From contig JALOAP010000042.1 of NCBI GenBank assembly GCA_023228745.1, forward strand, positions 1 through 12,820: DNA of 12,820 nucleotides, in the 5' to 3' direction. The DNA is from Dehalococcoidia bacterium. Lineage in GTDB: Bacteria; Chloroflexota; Dehalococcoidia; Tepidiformales; Tepidiformaceae. The notes under the pieces are model-generated. The model saw only the letters and a program-made list of their open reading frames with translations. It was not told the origin of the DNA and did no database searches. Below, piece after piece: positions 1 to 6,576 of the stretch; within the stretch, counting starts at the first letter, position 1; each line of letters opens with the position of its first letter. The position numbers and the translations under genes are program-made.

Positions 1-214
1 GGCCCAACTCCTCCGCGATGACGAGTGCTTCCGGGAGACCAGCACCAGCCCCGTCATAGTCCGGGGAGACCATTACTCCCGTCAGCTCCATCTTCGCCAT
101 TGTGGCCCAAAGCTCTGGCGAAACAGCTCCATTCCGTTCTGTTTCGGCCGCGGCGGGAGCCAGTTCCTCCCGCCCGAAGCGCCTCAGGGATTCCTTCAGG
201 ACCTGCAGATCCAT
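1..214 (-). CDS. Acyl-CoA dehydrogenase, N-terminal part (runs off left edge)
   Basis: The first 71 residues are visible, read leftward from an ATG at 214. They match the all-helical N-terminal domain of acyl-CoA dehydrogenases: an opening like LRRFGREELAPAAAETE, then ELWATMAKMELTGVMVSPDY, a glycine-rich DGAGAGLPEALVIAEELG stretch, and the edge. The family oxidises acyl-CoA to enoyl-CoA with FAD and passes electrons to ETF. The start is fixed by a GGAGG box (221-225) six bases upstream. A nearby ATG at 219 is in another frame and stops at once, and the chosen frame is closed upstream by a TAA at 245-247. FAD-binding and catalytic residues lie outside the window, so the substrate cannot be judged. 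It is the gene downstream of the molybdopterin protein, about 310 bases away with its own promoter-like box. Confidence 0.85.
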   Translation of the reverse strand, partial: MDLQVLKESLRRFGREELAPAAAETERNGAVSPELWATMAKMELTGVMVSPDYDGAGAGLPEALVIAEELG

Positions 215-220
215 TCCATG

Positions 221-247
221 CCTCCGCGATATGTTTGGCCCATTTTA
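221..247 (-). promoter_or_regulatory. -10 box and ribosome binding site of the acyl-CoA dehydrogenase gene
   Basis: Reading leftward, TAAAAT (247-242) is a good -10 hexamer. It would place the transcript start near 235 and give a leader of about 20 bases containing GGAGG (225-221). No TTGACA-like -35 is seen at the usual spacing. Confidence 0.5.
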
Positions 248-492
248 CCGCGGTGCGCCGCGCCGAATGGGACTTCGGTCACTGCCGGGGCGACTATCGC
301 GGCGAACCCCCCGCTCGTGGAGCACCGCCGGCCCGGGAAACCGGGTAGTGTGGCCGCTGGCCGAGAGGACGAGCAGTACCCTGCCCGGCCCCGGCGCCAC
401 CAAGCGGAACGATGGCCCAGGCTGCGAACATGCGGCGCCCCCACCCTCCCTAACGTGCTGGCGAACAGAGAACCCAGTCGAAGAGAGGGGCA
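248..492. other. Intergenic stretch without a convincing gene
   Basis: Several frames are open here, but the translations are arginine/proline-rich, match no family I know and lack ribosome binding sites. The only small structure noticed is CCCGG-GAAA-CCGGG at 332-345, a five-pair stem with a GAAA loop. Confidence 0.5.
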
Positions 493-512
493 GGTGACCG
501 TCTCCGGTCACT
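493..512 (-). terminator. Hairpin after the molybdopterin protein gene
   Basis: GTGACCG (494-500) pairs perfectly with CGGTCAC (505-511) around a four-base loop, with a possible extra G.T pair. In the minus direction it lies about 12 bases past the stop of the 524-1024 gene and is followed by a pyrimidine-rich stretch. There is no long T run, so the terminator role is inferred from position. Confidence 0.45.
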
Positions 513-523
513 GAGCCGCGGAG

Positions 524-1024
524 TTATCGGCGCAAGCGATTCAGCGCGATCTCCTGCGCGCTGTTCTCGGCAGGTTCCGCTCGAAGTTCCAGGTGGTCGA
601 GCCACTTCACGCTCGTGTAGCACTCACCACCCGGTACGAGCAACCGCACCGGTGCCCCGTGCTCCGGCGCCAACAAGGCGCCATCCAGCGTCAGTGCGAG
701 CAACGCTGCGCGCGCCTCAGCGAGCGGCAGCGGAAGACTGAAGTCGGCGAACGACGCTTGCACCCACTGCGCGGCGGGCGTGGGGTGCACAAGGTCGAGT
801 ACATCGCCAAGGCGGACGCCAGCCCAGTCCAGGTCCGGCACTGTCCACCCCTCGAGGCAGGTGAAATCGTCCTGTAGCCGCTGTTGCGGCAACGCCAGCA
901 GGTCGGCAACGCCGAGCGCCAGCGAGTTGGCTACCAGTCCATCGATGCGCAGCCGGTAGGATCGCGTGTCGACCGTCGGGTGGGGATGCACTGGCAGCGC
1001 CGACAGTTCGCGGGGAGTGCTCAT
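524..1024 (-). CDS. Small molybdopterin-dependent oxidoreductase (sulfite oxidase fold)
   Basis: The 166-residue protein matches the oxidoreductase molybdopterin-binding domain. After an N-terminal YRLRIDGLVANSLALGVADL it has DFTCLEGW, whose cysteine is the expected molybdenum ligand. LDWAGVRLGDVLDLV and an SLPLPLAEARAAL segment follow, then LDGALLAPEHGAPVRLLVPG and the closing VKWLDHLEL, which are family hallmarks. Full sulfite oxidases carry extra heme or dimerisation domains and YedY/MsrP proteins are larger, so this is a single-domain version. No Tat or Sec signal is visible, suggesting a cytoplasmic protein, or one that needs a partner. The electron donor and substrate are unknown. The start is well supported by AAGGAGG six bases upstream. 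It is divergent from the broken dehydrogenase at 1203. Confidence 0.85.
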   Translation of the reverse strand: MSTPRELSALPVHPHPTVDTRSYRLRIDGLVANSLALGVADLLALPQQRLQDDFTCLEGWTVPDLDWAGVRLGDVLDLVHPTPAAQWVQASFADFSLPLPLAEARAALLALTLDGALLAPEHGAPVRLLVPGGECYTSVKWLDHLELRAEPAENSAQEIALNRLRR

Positions 1025-1027
1025 TCG

Positions 1028-1051
1028 TCTCCTCCTTGTGGTCGCATTCTA
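1028..1051 (-). promoter_or_regulatory. -10 box and ribosome binding site of the molybdopterin gene
   Basis: Reading leftward, TAGAAT (1051-1046) is followed by GCGACCAC and the strong AAGGAGGAGA (1037-1028), then ATG at 1024. The expected transcript start near 1039 gives a leader of about 15 bases. The TAGAATGCG core is identical to the one before the crotonase at 5737. Confidence 0.55.
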
Positions 1052-1056
1052 TGCCA

Positions 1057-1077
1057 TGGCACGTTTTCTCTGTGCCA
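1057..1077. promoter_or_regulatory. Operator-like inverted repeat over the -35 region
   Basis: TGGCAC (1057-1062) and GTGCCA (1072-1077) form a perfect six-base inverted repeat with a nine-base spacer. It lies directly upstream of the TAGAAT box of the minus-strand molybdopterin gene, where a repressor would block polymerase. No regulator can be assigned. Confidence 0.3.
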
Positions 1078-1202
1078 GGGAATCCCGGGGAAAGTACTTC
1101 GTTGTGGACGTCGAGCTGAAACACAGATCGGATACTCCGCAGGCAGTGGTTTTGGTCGTATGTATCTCCGAATGTGCGTAACTGGTCAGCGAACGGAGGG
1201 AG

Positions 1203-1515
1203 TTGCAAACGAAGCCGGTCTTCGACGCTTTCGCACTTACCGGGCGAACCGCCATCGTAAGCGGCGGGAACTCTGGCATTGGCACGGCGATTTGCCGCGA
1301 ACTCGCAGCCCAGGGTGCGAACGTACTCATCGCCTACCTAAACCAGGCCGAGACCGCGCAGGCCCTCGCCGCAGAGATCGAGCGTGCCGGCGTCGCAGCC
1401 GCCACGGCTCGCTGCGCTATCAGCGACCCGGCCGATGTCGAGGACCTGTTCCGCACCGCGGACAACCGGTGGGGACGTGTCGACATCCTCGTGAACAACG
1501 CCGGCGTGGAGGTGC
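1203..1515 (+). pseudogene. Short-chain dehydrogenase/reductase, N-terminal half only
   Basis: From a TTG at 1203 the frame encodes about 104 clear SDR residues: the Rossmann NAD(P) motif in the form SGGNSGIG (residues 20-27), then the helix RELAAQGANVLIAYL, and the VDILVNNAGVEV strand (residues 93-104). Right after NNAGVEV the similarity ends, and a stop follows at 1533-1535 after a few foreign residues. SDR enzymes are about 250 residues long, and the catalytic Ser and Tyr-x-x-x-Lys lie in the missing half, so the product cannot be an active dehydrogenase. GGAGG sits only three bases before the TTG. The remaining coding sequence has no internal stop, so the break looks recent or artificial rather than old. 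See the findings for the junction. Confidence 0.8.
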
Positions 1516-1785
1516 GATGCGAGCCGCACGCTTGAGGGCTGCGCTGAGACCGGGCGCCGTTAACAGCCTGTTGGCCAGCCGGGGCGCTCGTGATGCGAGA
1601 CGTGCCCACCAGTAGATGAGGCCCATCGTGTAGGCGGGGACTGGCCGGATGCGCCGACGGTAGTAGTGCGCGAAGAACTCGGACTTGTACGTGGCCATGT
1701 CGACGTTCATCGGGCAGTCGCCCTTGCACCCCTTGCACGCGAGGCAAAGGTCCAGCGACTCCTTGCGAACGCTGGTTGGCCATCG
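1505..1785 (-). pseudogene. Internal fragment of an FAD/4Fe-4S oxidase (lactate/glycolate oxidase-like)
   Basis: Reading leftward from about 1785, the frame gives SVRKESLDLCLACKGCKGDC, continuing as PMNVDMATYKSEFFAHYY and then a YTMGLIYWWARLASRAPRLA segment, ending near RAARIAPP. The CxxCxxCxxxCP motif (about 1746-1712) binds a 4Fe-4S cluster. This combination is characteristic of long FAD-binding plus Fe-S-binding oxidases (FAD_binding_4 / GlpC-type). Only about 90 residues from the middle of a protein that normally has around 900-1000 are present. Both the FAD part and the C-terminal part are missing, and there is no start codon context. The piece is inverted relative to its two neighbours and free of stops. 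Boundaries are estimates, since no homolog alignment could be run. Confidence 0.75.
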
Positions 1786-2358
1786 ATCCTCGCTGCCCTC
1801 GCAACCCTCCTCGCGATCCTGTTTCTGCCGATCCAGTTGGCCGTCGGAATCGGCGTCGTTCTCGCCGCGGTGCTTCATCTGAGCCAGTCGGCGTCCGACG
1901 TCTCCGTTGTCGAACTGGTCCATCACGAGAACGGCACGGTGGAGGAGCGGAGGGCGCCGAATCGACTGGAGCCCCGGAGCGTGACCGTCGTCGATGTCTA
2001 CGGGCACCTCTTCTATGCTGGTGCCCGCACACTCGAACGCCAGCTACCCACACCAGATGCCGAACAGGCGGCACTGGCTCTGCGGCTACACGGCCGCACG
2101 AACCTCGGCGCCACGCTCGTCGACGTGCTTGCGAATTATGCGAAGGAGCTCGAAAAGGGCGGGGGCCGCCTGTACCTGGCAGGTACGAGCGCTCATGTCC
2201 ACCGGCAGATTGAGCGCTCGGGAAAGTTGCGGCTCAACGGTGATATCCGGGTCTTCCCCGCGACGTCGATCCTGGGCCAGGCCACACAGAGAGCGGTGGA
2301 AGATGCGCGCCAGTGGATCGCGTCCCTGTCCGATGATGAGAACGACCAGGGCGAGTAG
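1775..2358 (+). pseudogene. SulP-family anion transporter, C-terminal end with STAS domain
   Basis: From about 1775 to the stop at 2356-2358 the plus frame encodes the last membrane segment of a SulP transporter (ILAALATLLAILFLPIQLAV, then GIGVVLAAVLHLSQSASDV). The linker VVELVHHENGTVEERRAP and a STAS domain follow (SVTVVDVYGHLFYAGARTLE through LYLAGTSAHVHRQIERSG). SulP proteins are about 500-750 residues with the transport core N-terminal, so roughly the first two thirds are missing and transport is impossible. The frame stays open leftward into the antisense of the Fe-S fragment, with an ATG at 1666. A 230-residue chimera of junk, one helix and STAS could therefore in principle be made. The original gene's start is not in this window. 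Confidence 0.8.
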
Positions 2359-2523
2359 CTGGTCGACTGGTCGAAGTACGTCCACCACTAACCAGGGGCA
2401 GTGGCGCACCAGTTCCGCTAGTCGGCTCGGAACAAGTCAGCGGCCCGCAAGGAGATGACTGACCGCGTGGGACATGGGGGGCGTCACCGCAGCCGCGCTC
2501 GGCCTCTGCGTTGGAGCGCGTCC
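2359..2523. other. Intergenic gap between convergent genes
   Basis: No gene, clear hairpin terminator or repeat was found between the SulP remnant and the end of the EamA transporter gene. Confidence 0.5.
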
Positions 2524-3462
2524 TCAGGAACCGCTGACGACCAGGAGAATGCCCGCGACGCAGATAACCGTTCCCGTGAGCGTCGAGCGGGAGAGCTGCT
2601 CCCGGAGGAAGATGACGGAAAGCGGAAGCGCCATCAGTGGGGATACCGACGAGAGGATCGTGGCCCGCGCGGCCCCCGCCTCGCCGATCGCGTAAACGTA
2701 GGCGAGGCTGCCGAAGGCTGTACCGGCCACACCCACCGCCGCGATCGCACCGATGTGGCGGAAGTCGGCGAATGGCGCCGCGAGCGCTCGCGGCCTTGTG
2801 GCGAGCGCGAAGCCGAGCAAGCCGATGGCACCGGCCGGCGTGCGCAGGCTGGCTGCGGCCAGGCTGCCAAGTTCCTCTCGCCCCGACGCAAGCCAGAGGG
2901 TGGCGGTCGCCCATAGCACACCGACCACGGCGATCACCGCATAGCCGCGGATCAGCCGGTCTCTGCGCAGTCGCTGAAGTAGACTACGCTCCGCCGGGAC
3001 CTCGACCTCCGCTGTCGATCTCACCGTCGCGGCCGCCGCCCGCGTGCGGACGATTGTCGCGATACCCGCCGCGACGAGGACGGTGCCAACCATCTGCCAG
3101 CCCCCGAACGGCTCATCGAGCAGCACCACACCGCCAAGGACTGTCAGGCTGATAAAGAGCGTCATCGAGACGGTGAATGCCCGTTGTACGCCCAGCAGGT
3201 TCAACGCCACGATGTACAGCGTGTCTCCCAGTGCATAGGCGACGATTCCGCTGCCCACCATGGCCCAGATTGAGGACGCCGAGGCCGCGGTCAACTCGTT
3301 GAACTGGCCGCCCGCGAAGAGCACGACGAACAGAATGATCGAGCCGACCCCGAGCCGGAGCGCGCTCAACACCACGGGCGGGGTGCGTAGCGCGATCGTT
3401 GCCATCGCAACGCTCGTGCCGGACCACGTGAACGCGGACAGTAGCGCAGCAGCTTCACCCAT
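2524..3462 (-). CDS. EamA-family (DMT superfamily) transporter
   Basis: The 312-residue, strongly hydrophobic protein has the ten-helix, two-repeat layout of EamA/RhaT drug/metabolite transporters. The first repeat runs from ALLSAFTWSGTSVAMA to MVGTVLVAAGIATIV. A short charged linker with RSLLQRLRRDRL (about residues 155-168) sits mid-protein, and the second repeat runs from YAVIAVVGVLWATATLWLAS to GTVICVAGILLVVSG. The typical helix-end motif is present in both halves (LLDEPFGGWQMVGTVLV and FLREQLSRSTLTGT). These proteins export or import small metabolites across the inner membrane, and the substrate cannot be told from sequence. The start at 3462 lacks a Shine-Dalgarno sequence but has TAGGAT eight bases upstream, fitting a leaderless or near-leaderless mRNA. 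It is divergent from the Vps62-domain gene. Confidence 0.85.
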   Translation of the reverse strand: MGEAAALLSAFTWSGTSVAMATIALRTPPVVLSALRLGVGSIILFVVLFAGGQFNELTAASASSIWAMVGSGIVAYALGDTLYIVALNLLGVQRAFTVSMTLFISLTVLGGVVLLDEPFGGWQMVGTVLVAAGIATIVRTRAAAATVRSTAEVEVPAERSLLQRLRRDRLIRGYAVIAVVGVLWATATLWLASGREELGSLAAASLRTPAGAIGLLGFALATRPRALAAPFADFRHIGAIAAVGVAGTAFGSLAYVYAIGEAGAARATILSSVSPLMALPLSVIFLREQLSRSTLTGTVICVAGILLVVSGS

Positions 3463-3470
3463 CGGCGCCC

Positions 3471-3476
3471 ATCCTA
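3471..3476 (-). promoter_or_regulatory. -10 box of the EamA transporter gene
   Basis: Reading leftward, TAGGAT ends eight bases before the ATG at 3462, so transcription would begin within a base or two of the start codon. No -35 is evident. Confidence 0.4.
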
Positions 3477-3558
3477 CGCGGACGTTTGCTACTGGATAGT
3501 CTTCACCGGGCGTTGCCCCACGCGTGGCTCGGGCCCTGCTGGTGGTCCGCCAAGCGGC

Positions 3559-3564
3559 TATTCT
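3559..3564 (+). promoter_or_regulatory. Possible -10 box of the Vps62-domain gene
   Basis: TATTCT lies 12 bases before the ATG at 3577. No Shine-Dalgarno sequence is present, so the leader would be only about six bases. The match is weaker than at the other genes. Confidence 0.3.
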
Positions 3565-3576
3565 GGCGGTTCCGCT

Positions 3577-5682
3577 ATGCCGCGTGGGGGATCATCCGGC
3601 AGCCTCGCGCCAACGCGCAGCCGACGACAAGTTGTGTTGCTGCTCCTTGTCGTGCTCCTCGCCACGGCCGGGCTATTCGTCCTTGCGCGGTTCGCTCGGG
3701 AGGGCGGCGCCCCGGCGGATGGCGGCCCCGAGCCCGGGGACGAAGAAGAGCCCGCGCTCGTGCTCGCGCGGCGCTTCGCGCCCATCTACTACCTGCGGCG
3801 ACAGGAGCGGAGATGCGACAACCGCGGTGAGCCCTTCGACCCTTCCCCCGTCGAGCTGGTGCTTGGCGGGCGAAGTGAATTCCGCCTGCGCGACCCGGGA
3901 TTGCCGCCGGTGGTCGGGCCGGGCATCGCCGACGTGGCCGCCGCCTCCGACAACGCCTATCTCGACTTCCCTGGCGATCCGCGGAACCCCGGCTGCCGCT
4001 ACGAACGGGACTTCCGCCGGTTTTCCACCGGCCTCGTGCCGACGGTCTATGCACGAATTGCACGCGAACCGGAACGTTCCGGCTTCGCAGTGCAGTATTG
4101 GGCGTTTTACTACTTCAACAACTGGAACAACACACACGAAGGCGACTGGGAGATGGTCCAGCTCGTTTTCGAAGTAGAGTCGGTGGAGGAAGCACTGCAA
4201 ACGGGCCCGGCCTACGCCGTCTATGCCCAGCACAGCGGCGGCGAACGGAAGAGCTGGGACGACAAGCATCTCCGCAAGGTGGCGGGCCGCCCCGCCGTCT
4301 ACCCCTCCGTGGGGTCGCATGCGAGCTACTTCCAGCCCAACACCTACCTGGGCCTGGGCGAGCAAGGTACCGGGCTCGGATGCGATATCTCCTTCGGGCC
4401 ACACCGCTCCGTCGTCCCTTCCGTCCTATTCCTGCACGAAACGCCGGAGACCCTCGCGGCGGAAGAGGCCTGGTTGACGTTCCCCGGGCGCTGGGGACAG
4501 CGAGTCAACGGCGCCGGACTCAATGGCCCCACCGGCCCGCAGACCAAGCGAGCCTGGCACCAGCCGATGAGCTGGGCCGATGATGCCCGCACGGGTAGTG
4601 CCACGCTTCCCGGCGGCGACCTGCTCGGTGTCAACGCAGTGCACCGCTTCTGCAGTGCCATCGAGATCGGCTCGGAGGCGCTCCGGGCCTATCTGCGCTT
4701 CCCGGTCATTGTCGGCGGATCGCTCCTCCTGGTGCTGGGCACCATCTCCGCCGGTGGGCTGGTTGTCCTTCGCGACCTCACGCGAAGCCCCTTGGTCTCC
4801 CGCGAAACCTCAGCGTTCTTGCGGCACCGGCGCTCGCTCGGCCAGATGATCCGCGCCGCGACCATCGTCTATCTCCGGCGTCCGCAGTTGTTCCTCGGGA
4901 TTCCGCTCGGCTTCATTCCGCTGAACCTGCTCATCTCGTCCTTGCAGCCGTGGCTCCTCTCCTTCCCGCCGTTCGACTACGTCATGTGGGTGCTTGGTGG
5001 GAACCAGGTTTCGCAGTTGCTGCTCGGCCTGCTCGTGGGTGGGATCGCCTCGTTCGCGGTGTATTTGTTCGTGGTTTCGGGTGCCATCGCAGCGGTCCGC
5101 GCGCTCGATGAAGGCCGGCAGGTAAACGTCCGCGGGGCGTATCGCGCAGCGTTCTACCGTTCGCCACACGTACTGCTCGCCCGGTTCCGAACGCTCATCG
5201 TGCTTGCGCTGCTGGGCTTCTCGCTCGTCGGCCTGCCATTCGCAATCTGGCTCGGTCTCCGCTGGTTCTTCGTCGAGGAGGCCGTGATTCTCGACGACCA
5301 GTCGCACTGGCGGGCGCCCGGAGCGAGCAGTCACGCCGTGGAAGGGCAGTGGCTCCGGGCGTTCCTGCTGGTGCTCTTCTTTGGTGTGCTTGGTGCACTG
5401 GCAGGGCCGCTTCTCGCTTTTGGGATGCTCCTCGGCACCGATACAGACCCAACCCTGGTGAATGCCGTCGCTGGCCTGTTCCACACGGCGTTCCTTCCCT
5501 TCACCGCCATCGGCCTTTGCATGGCGTTCCGCGATCTCCAGGTGCGAAAGCGCCACGCCGAAGAGCTCGCAGCGGCGCTCCCGCCGCGCAAGCATGGCGT
5601 CGCCCGGCGGACCGTGGGAGCCATCGTCGGTGCCGCCACCTGGGCGCTGCACCGTCTCGAGGGCCGGCCAACCAGCCGCTGA
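3577..5682 (+). CDS. Vps62-like domain fused to a six-helix membrane module
   Basis: This 701-residue protein has a short basic N-terminus, a membrane anchor (about 19-40) and an acidic linker. A domain of about 60-330 follows, resembling the Vps62 family: YWAFYYFNNWNNTHEGDWE at about 173-191, YAQHSGGERKSWDD, and YPSVGSHASYF at about 242-252. From about 372 on there are roughly six hydrophobic segments (about 372-400, 436-456, 480-510, 540-572, 591-620, 625-651). The VEEAVILDD...HAVEGQWLRAF pattern between the fourth and fifth resembles multi-helix membrane domains of the GDPD-membrane/YciC type. If the N-terminal helix is a standard anchor, the Vps62-like part faces outside the cytoplasm. 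The function of bacterial Vps62-like proteins is unknown to me. The ATG has no Shine-Dalgarno sequence, but the anchor begins soon after it, which supports this start. Its neighbours are separate units. Confidence 0.75.
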   Translation: MPRGGSSGSLAPTRSRRQVVLLLLVVLLATAGLFVLARFAREGGAPADGGPEPGDEEEPALVLARRFAPIYYLRRQERRCDNRGEPFDPSPVELVLGGRSEFRLRDPGLPPVVGPGIADVAAASDNAYLDFPGDPRNPGCRYERDFRRFSTGLVPTVYARIAREPERSGFAVQYWAFYYFNNWNNTHEGDWEMVQLVFEVESVEEALQTGPAYAVYAQHSGGERKSWDDKHLRKVAGRPAVYPSVGSHASYFQPNTYLGLGEQGTGLGCDISFGPHRSVVPSVLFLHETPETLAAEEAWLTFPGRWGQRVNGAGLNGPTGPQTKRAWHQPMSWADDARTGSATLPGGDLLGVNAVHRFCSAIEIGSEALRAYLRFPVIVGGSLLLVLGTISAGGLVVLRDLTRSPLVSRETSAFLRHRRSLGQMIRAATIVYLRRPQLFLGIPLGFIPLNLLISSLQPWLLSFPPFDYVMWVLGGNQVSQLLLGLLVGGIASFAVYLFVVSGAIAAVRALDEGRQVNVRGAYRAAFYRSPHVLLARFRTLIVLALLGFSLVGLPFAIWLGLRWFFVEEAVILDDQSHWRAPGASSHAVEGQWLRAFLLVLFFGVLGALAGPLLAFGMLLGTDTDPTLVNAVAGLFHTAFLPFTAIGLCMAFRDLQVRKRHAEELAAALPPRKHGVARRTVGAIVGAATWALHRLEGRPTSR

Positions 5683-5709
5683 GTGGCGCCGCGCCCCTGC
5701 CCGCATGCG

Positions 5710-5733
5710 TAGAATGCGCCCCAACAGGAGGTG
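5710..5733 (+). promoter_or_regulatory. -10 box and ribosome binding site of the first crotonase
   Basis: TAGAAT (5710-5715) is followed by GCGCCCCAAC and AGGAGGTG (5726-5733), five bases from AGGAGG to the ATG at 5737. The GTG inside this box (5731) is in frame but is part of the ribosome binding site, so the ATG is the real start. Confidence 0.6.
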
Positions 5734-5736
5734 AAG

Positions 5737-6519
5737 ATGAAGCTCGAGACCGTTGTGTACGAAGTCGCGGACGGCGTGGCGAGAATCACCCTCAACCGCC
5801 CCGAGAAGCGCAACGCACTCAACTTCCAGCTCCTCGATGACATTGACGCCGCATTCGCTGCGGCCGAAGAGGACGACGATGTGCGGGTGGTCGTGCTGGC
5901 CGGTGCGGGGCCGTCGTTCTGCGCTGGCTACGACCTCTCCGGGAGCTACTACACCACACCACCCGAAAAGGAGGGCCGCTGGACGGTAGGCAACTCCCTC
6001 CTTCGGCTGCGCGGCATCGAGGCCCGCTACCAGCGCATCTGGAACTGCCCGAAGCCCACCATTGCGCGGGTCCATGGGAACGCGCTGGCCGCAGGATGCT
6101 ACCTCCAACTTCTCTGCGACATCTCCGTCGCGGCCCACGATGCCCGCCTCGGTCATCCGGCAGTGAAGATGGGCGGTGTCACCAGCATGCCGCTCTGGCA
6201 GTTGGCGCTGGGCATGAAGAAAGCACGCTACCTGCTGCTCACCGGCCGCATCGTCGATGGCCGCGAAGCCGAGCGGATGGGCCTCGTCAGCCTCGCGGTC
6301 CCTGCCGACGAGCTCGACGAAACGGTGGATGGCATTGCCCGCGACTGCCTCGACGTGCCGTTCGAAGGCGCACTCCAAAACAAGGAGGCGCTCAACACTG
6401 CCATGGAAATCATGGGTGCGGGCGCGCTCTTCCGCTATCACGGCCAGATGAACGCACTCGGTCGGCTCCGGGATCGCTCGGACGACCAGGATAGCTGGGC
6501 GCGTTTCCGCGGCCAGTAG
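5737..6519 (+). CDS. Crotonase/enoyl-CoA hydratase-family protein lacking both catalytic glutamates
   Basis: The 260-residue length and motifs are typical of the crotonase fold: ARITLNRPEKRNALN near the N-terminus, the CoA/oxyanion loop VVVLAGAGPSFCAGYDLSG, then KPTIARVHGNALAAGCYLQL, LCDISVAAHDARLGHPAVKM, and LLLTGRIVDGREAERMGLVS. In classical hydratases the two acid/base glutamates sit in GGGCE and FGQPE. Here the aligned residues are Tyr (AAGCY) and Ala (LGHPA). A simple hydratase role is therefore doubtful; an isomerase, hydrolase, decarboxylase or other crotonase chemistry is possible. The substrate is unknown. It lies 54 bases after the Vps62-domain gene with its own promoter, and a second, different crotonase follows after 57 bases. 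Confidence 0.9.
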   Translation: MKLETVVYEVADGVARITLNRPEKRNALNFQLLDDIDAAFAAAEEDDDVRVVVLAGAGPSFCAGYDLSGSYYTTPPEKEGRWTVGNSLLRLRGIEARYQRIWNCPKPTIARVHGNALAAGCYLQLLCDISVAAHDARLGHPAVKMGGVTSMPLWQLALGMKKARYLLLTGRIVDGREAERMGLVSLAVPADELDETVDGIARDCLDVPFEGALQNKEALNTAMEIMGAGALFRYHGQMNALGRLRDRSDDQDSWARFRGQ

Positions 6520-6576
6520 GACAACCAACCGAACGTCCGTCGCGGCGTTCCAACACTCTTGACTGCGAGGTGACCC

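Noticed and set aside
25..514. Overlapping plus- and minus-strand open frames near the left edge
   Set aside because: Positions 1-214 are coding on the minus strand for an acyl-CoA dehydrogenase. The other frames are its shadows or Arg/Pro-rich intergenic translations without ribosome binding sites.
5642..5736. Operon of the Vps62-domain gene with the crotonases
   Set aside because: The 54-base gap contains a good TAGAAT box and ribosome binding site, so the crotonases most likely have their own promoter, although read-through cannot be excluded.
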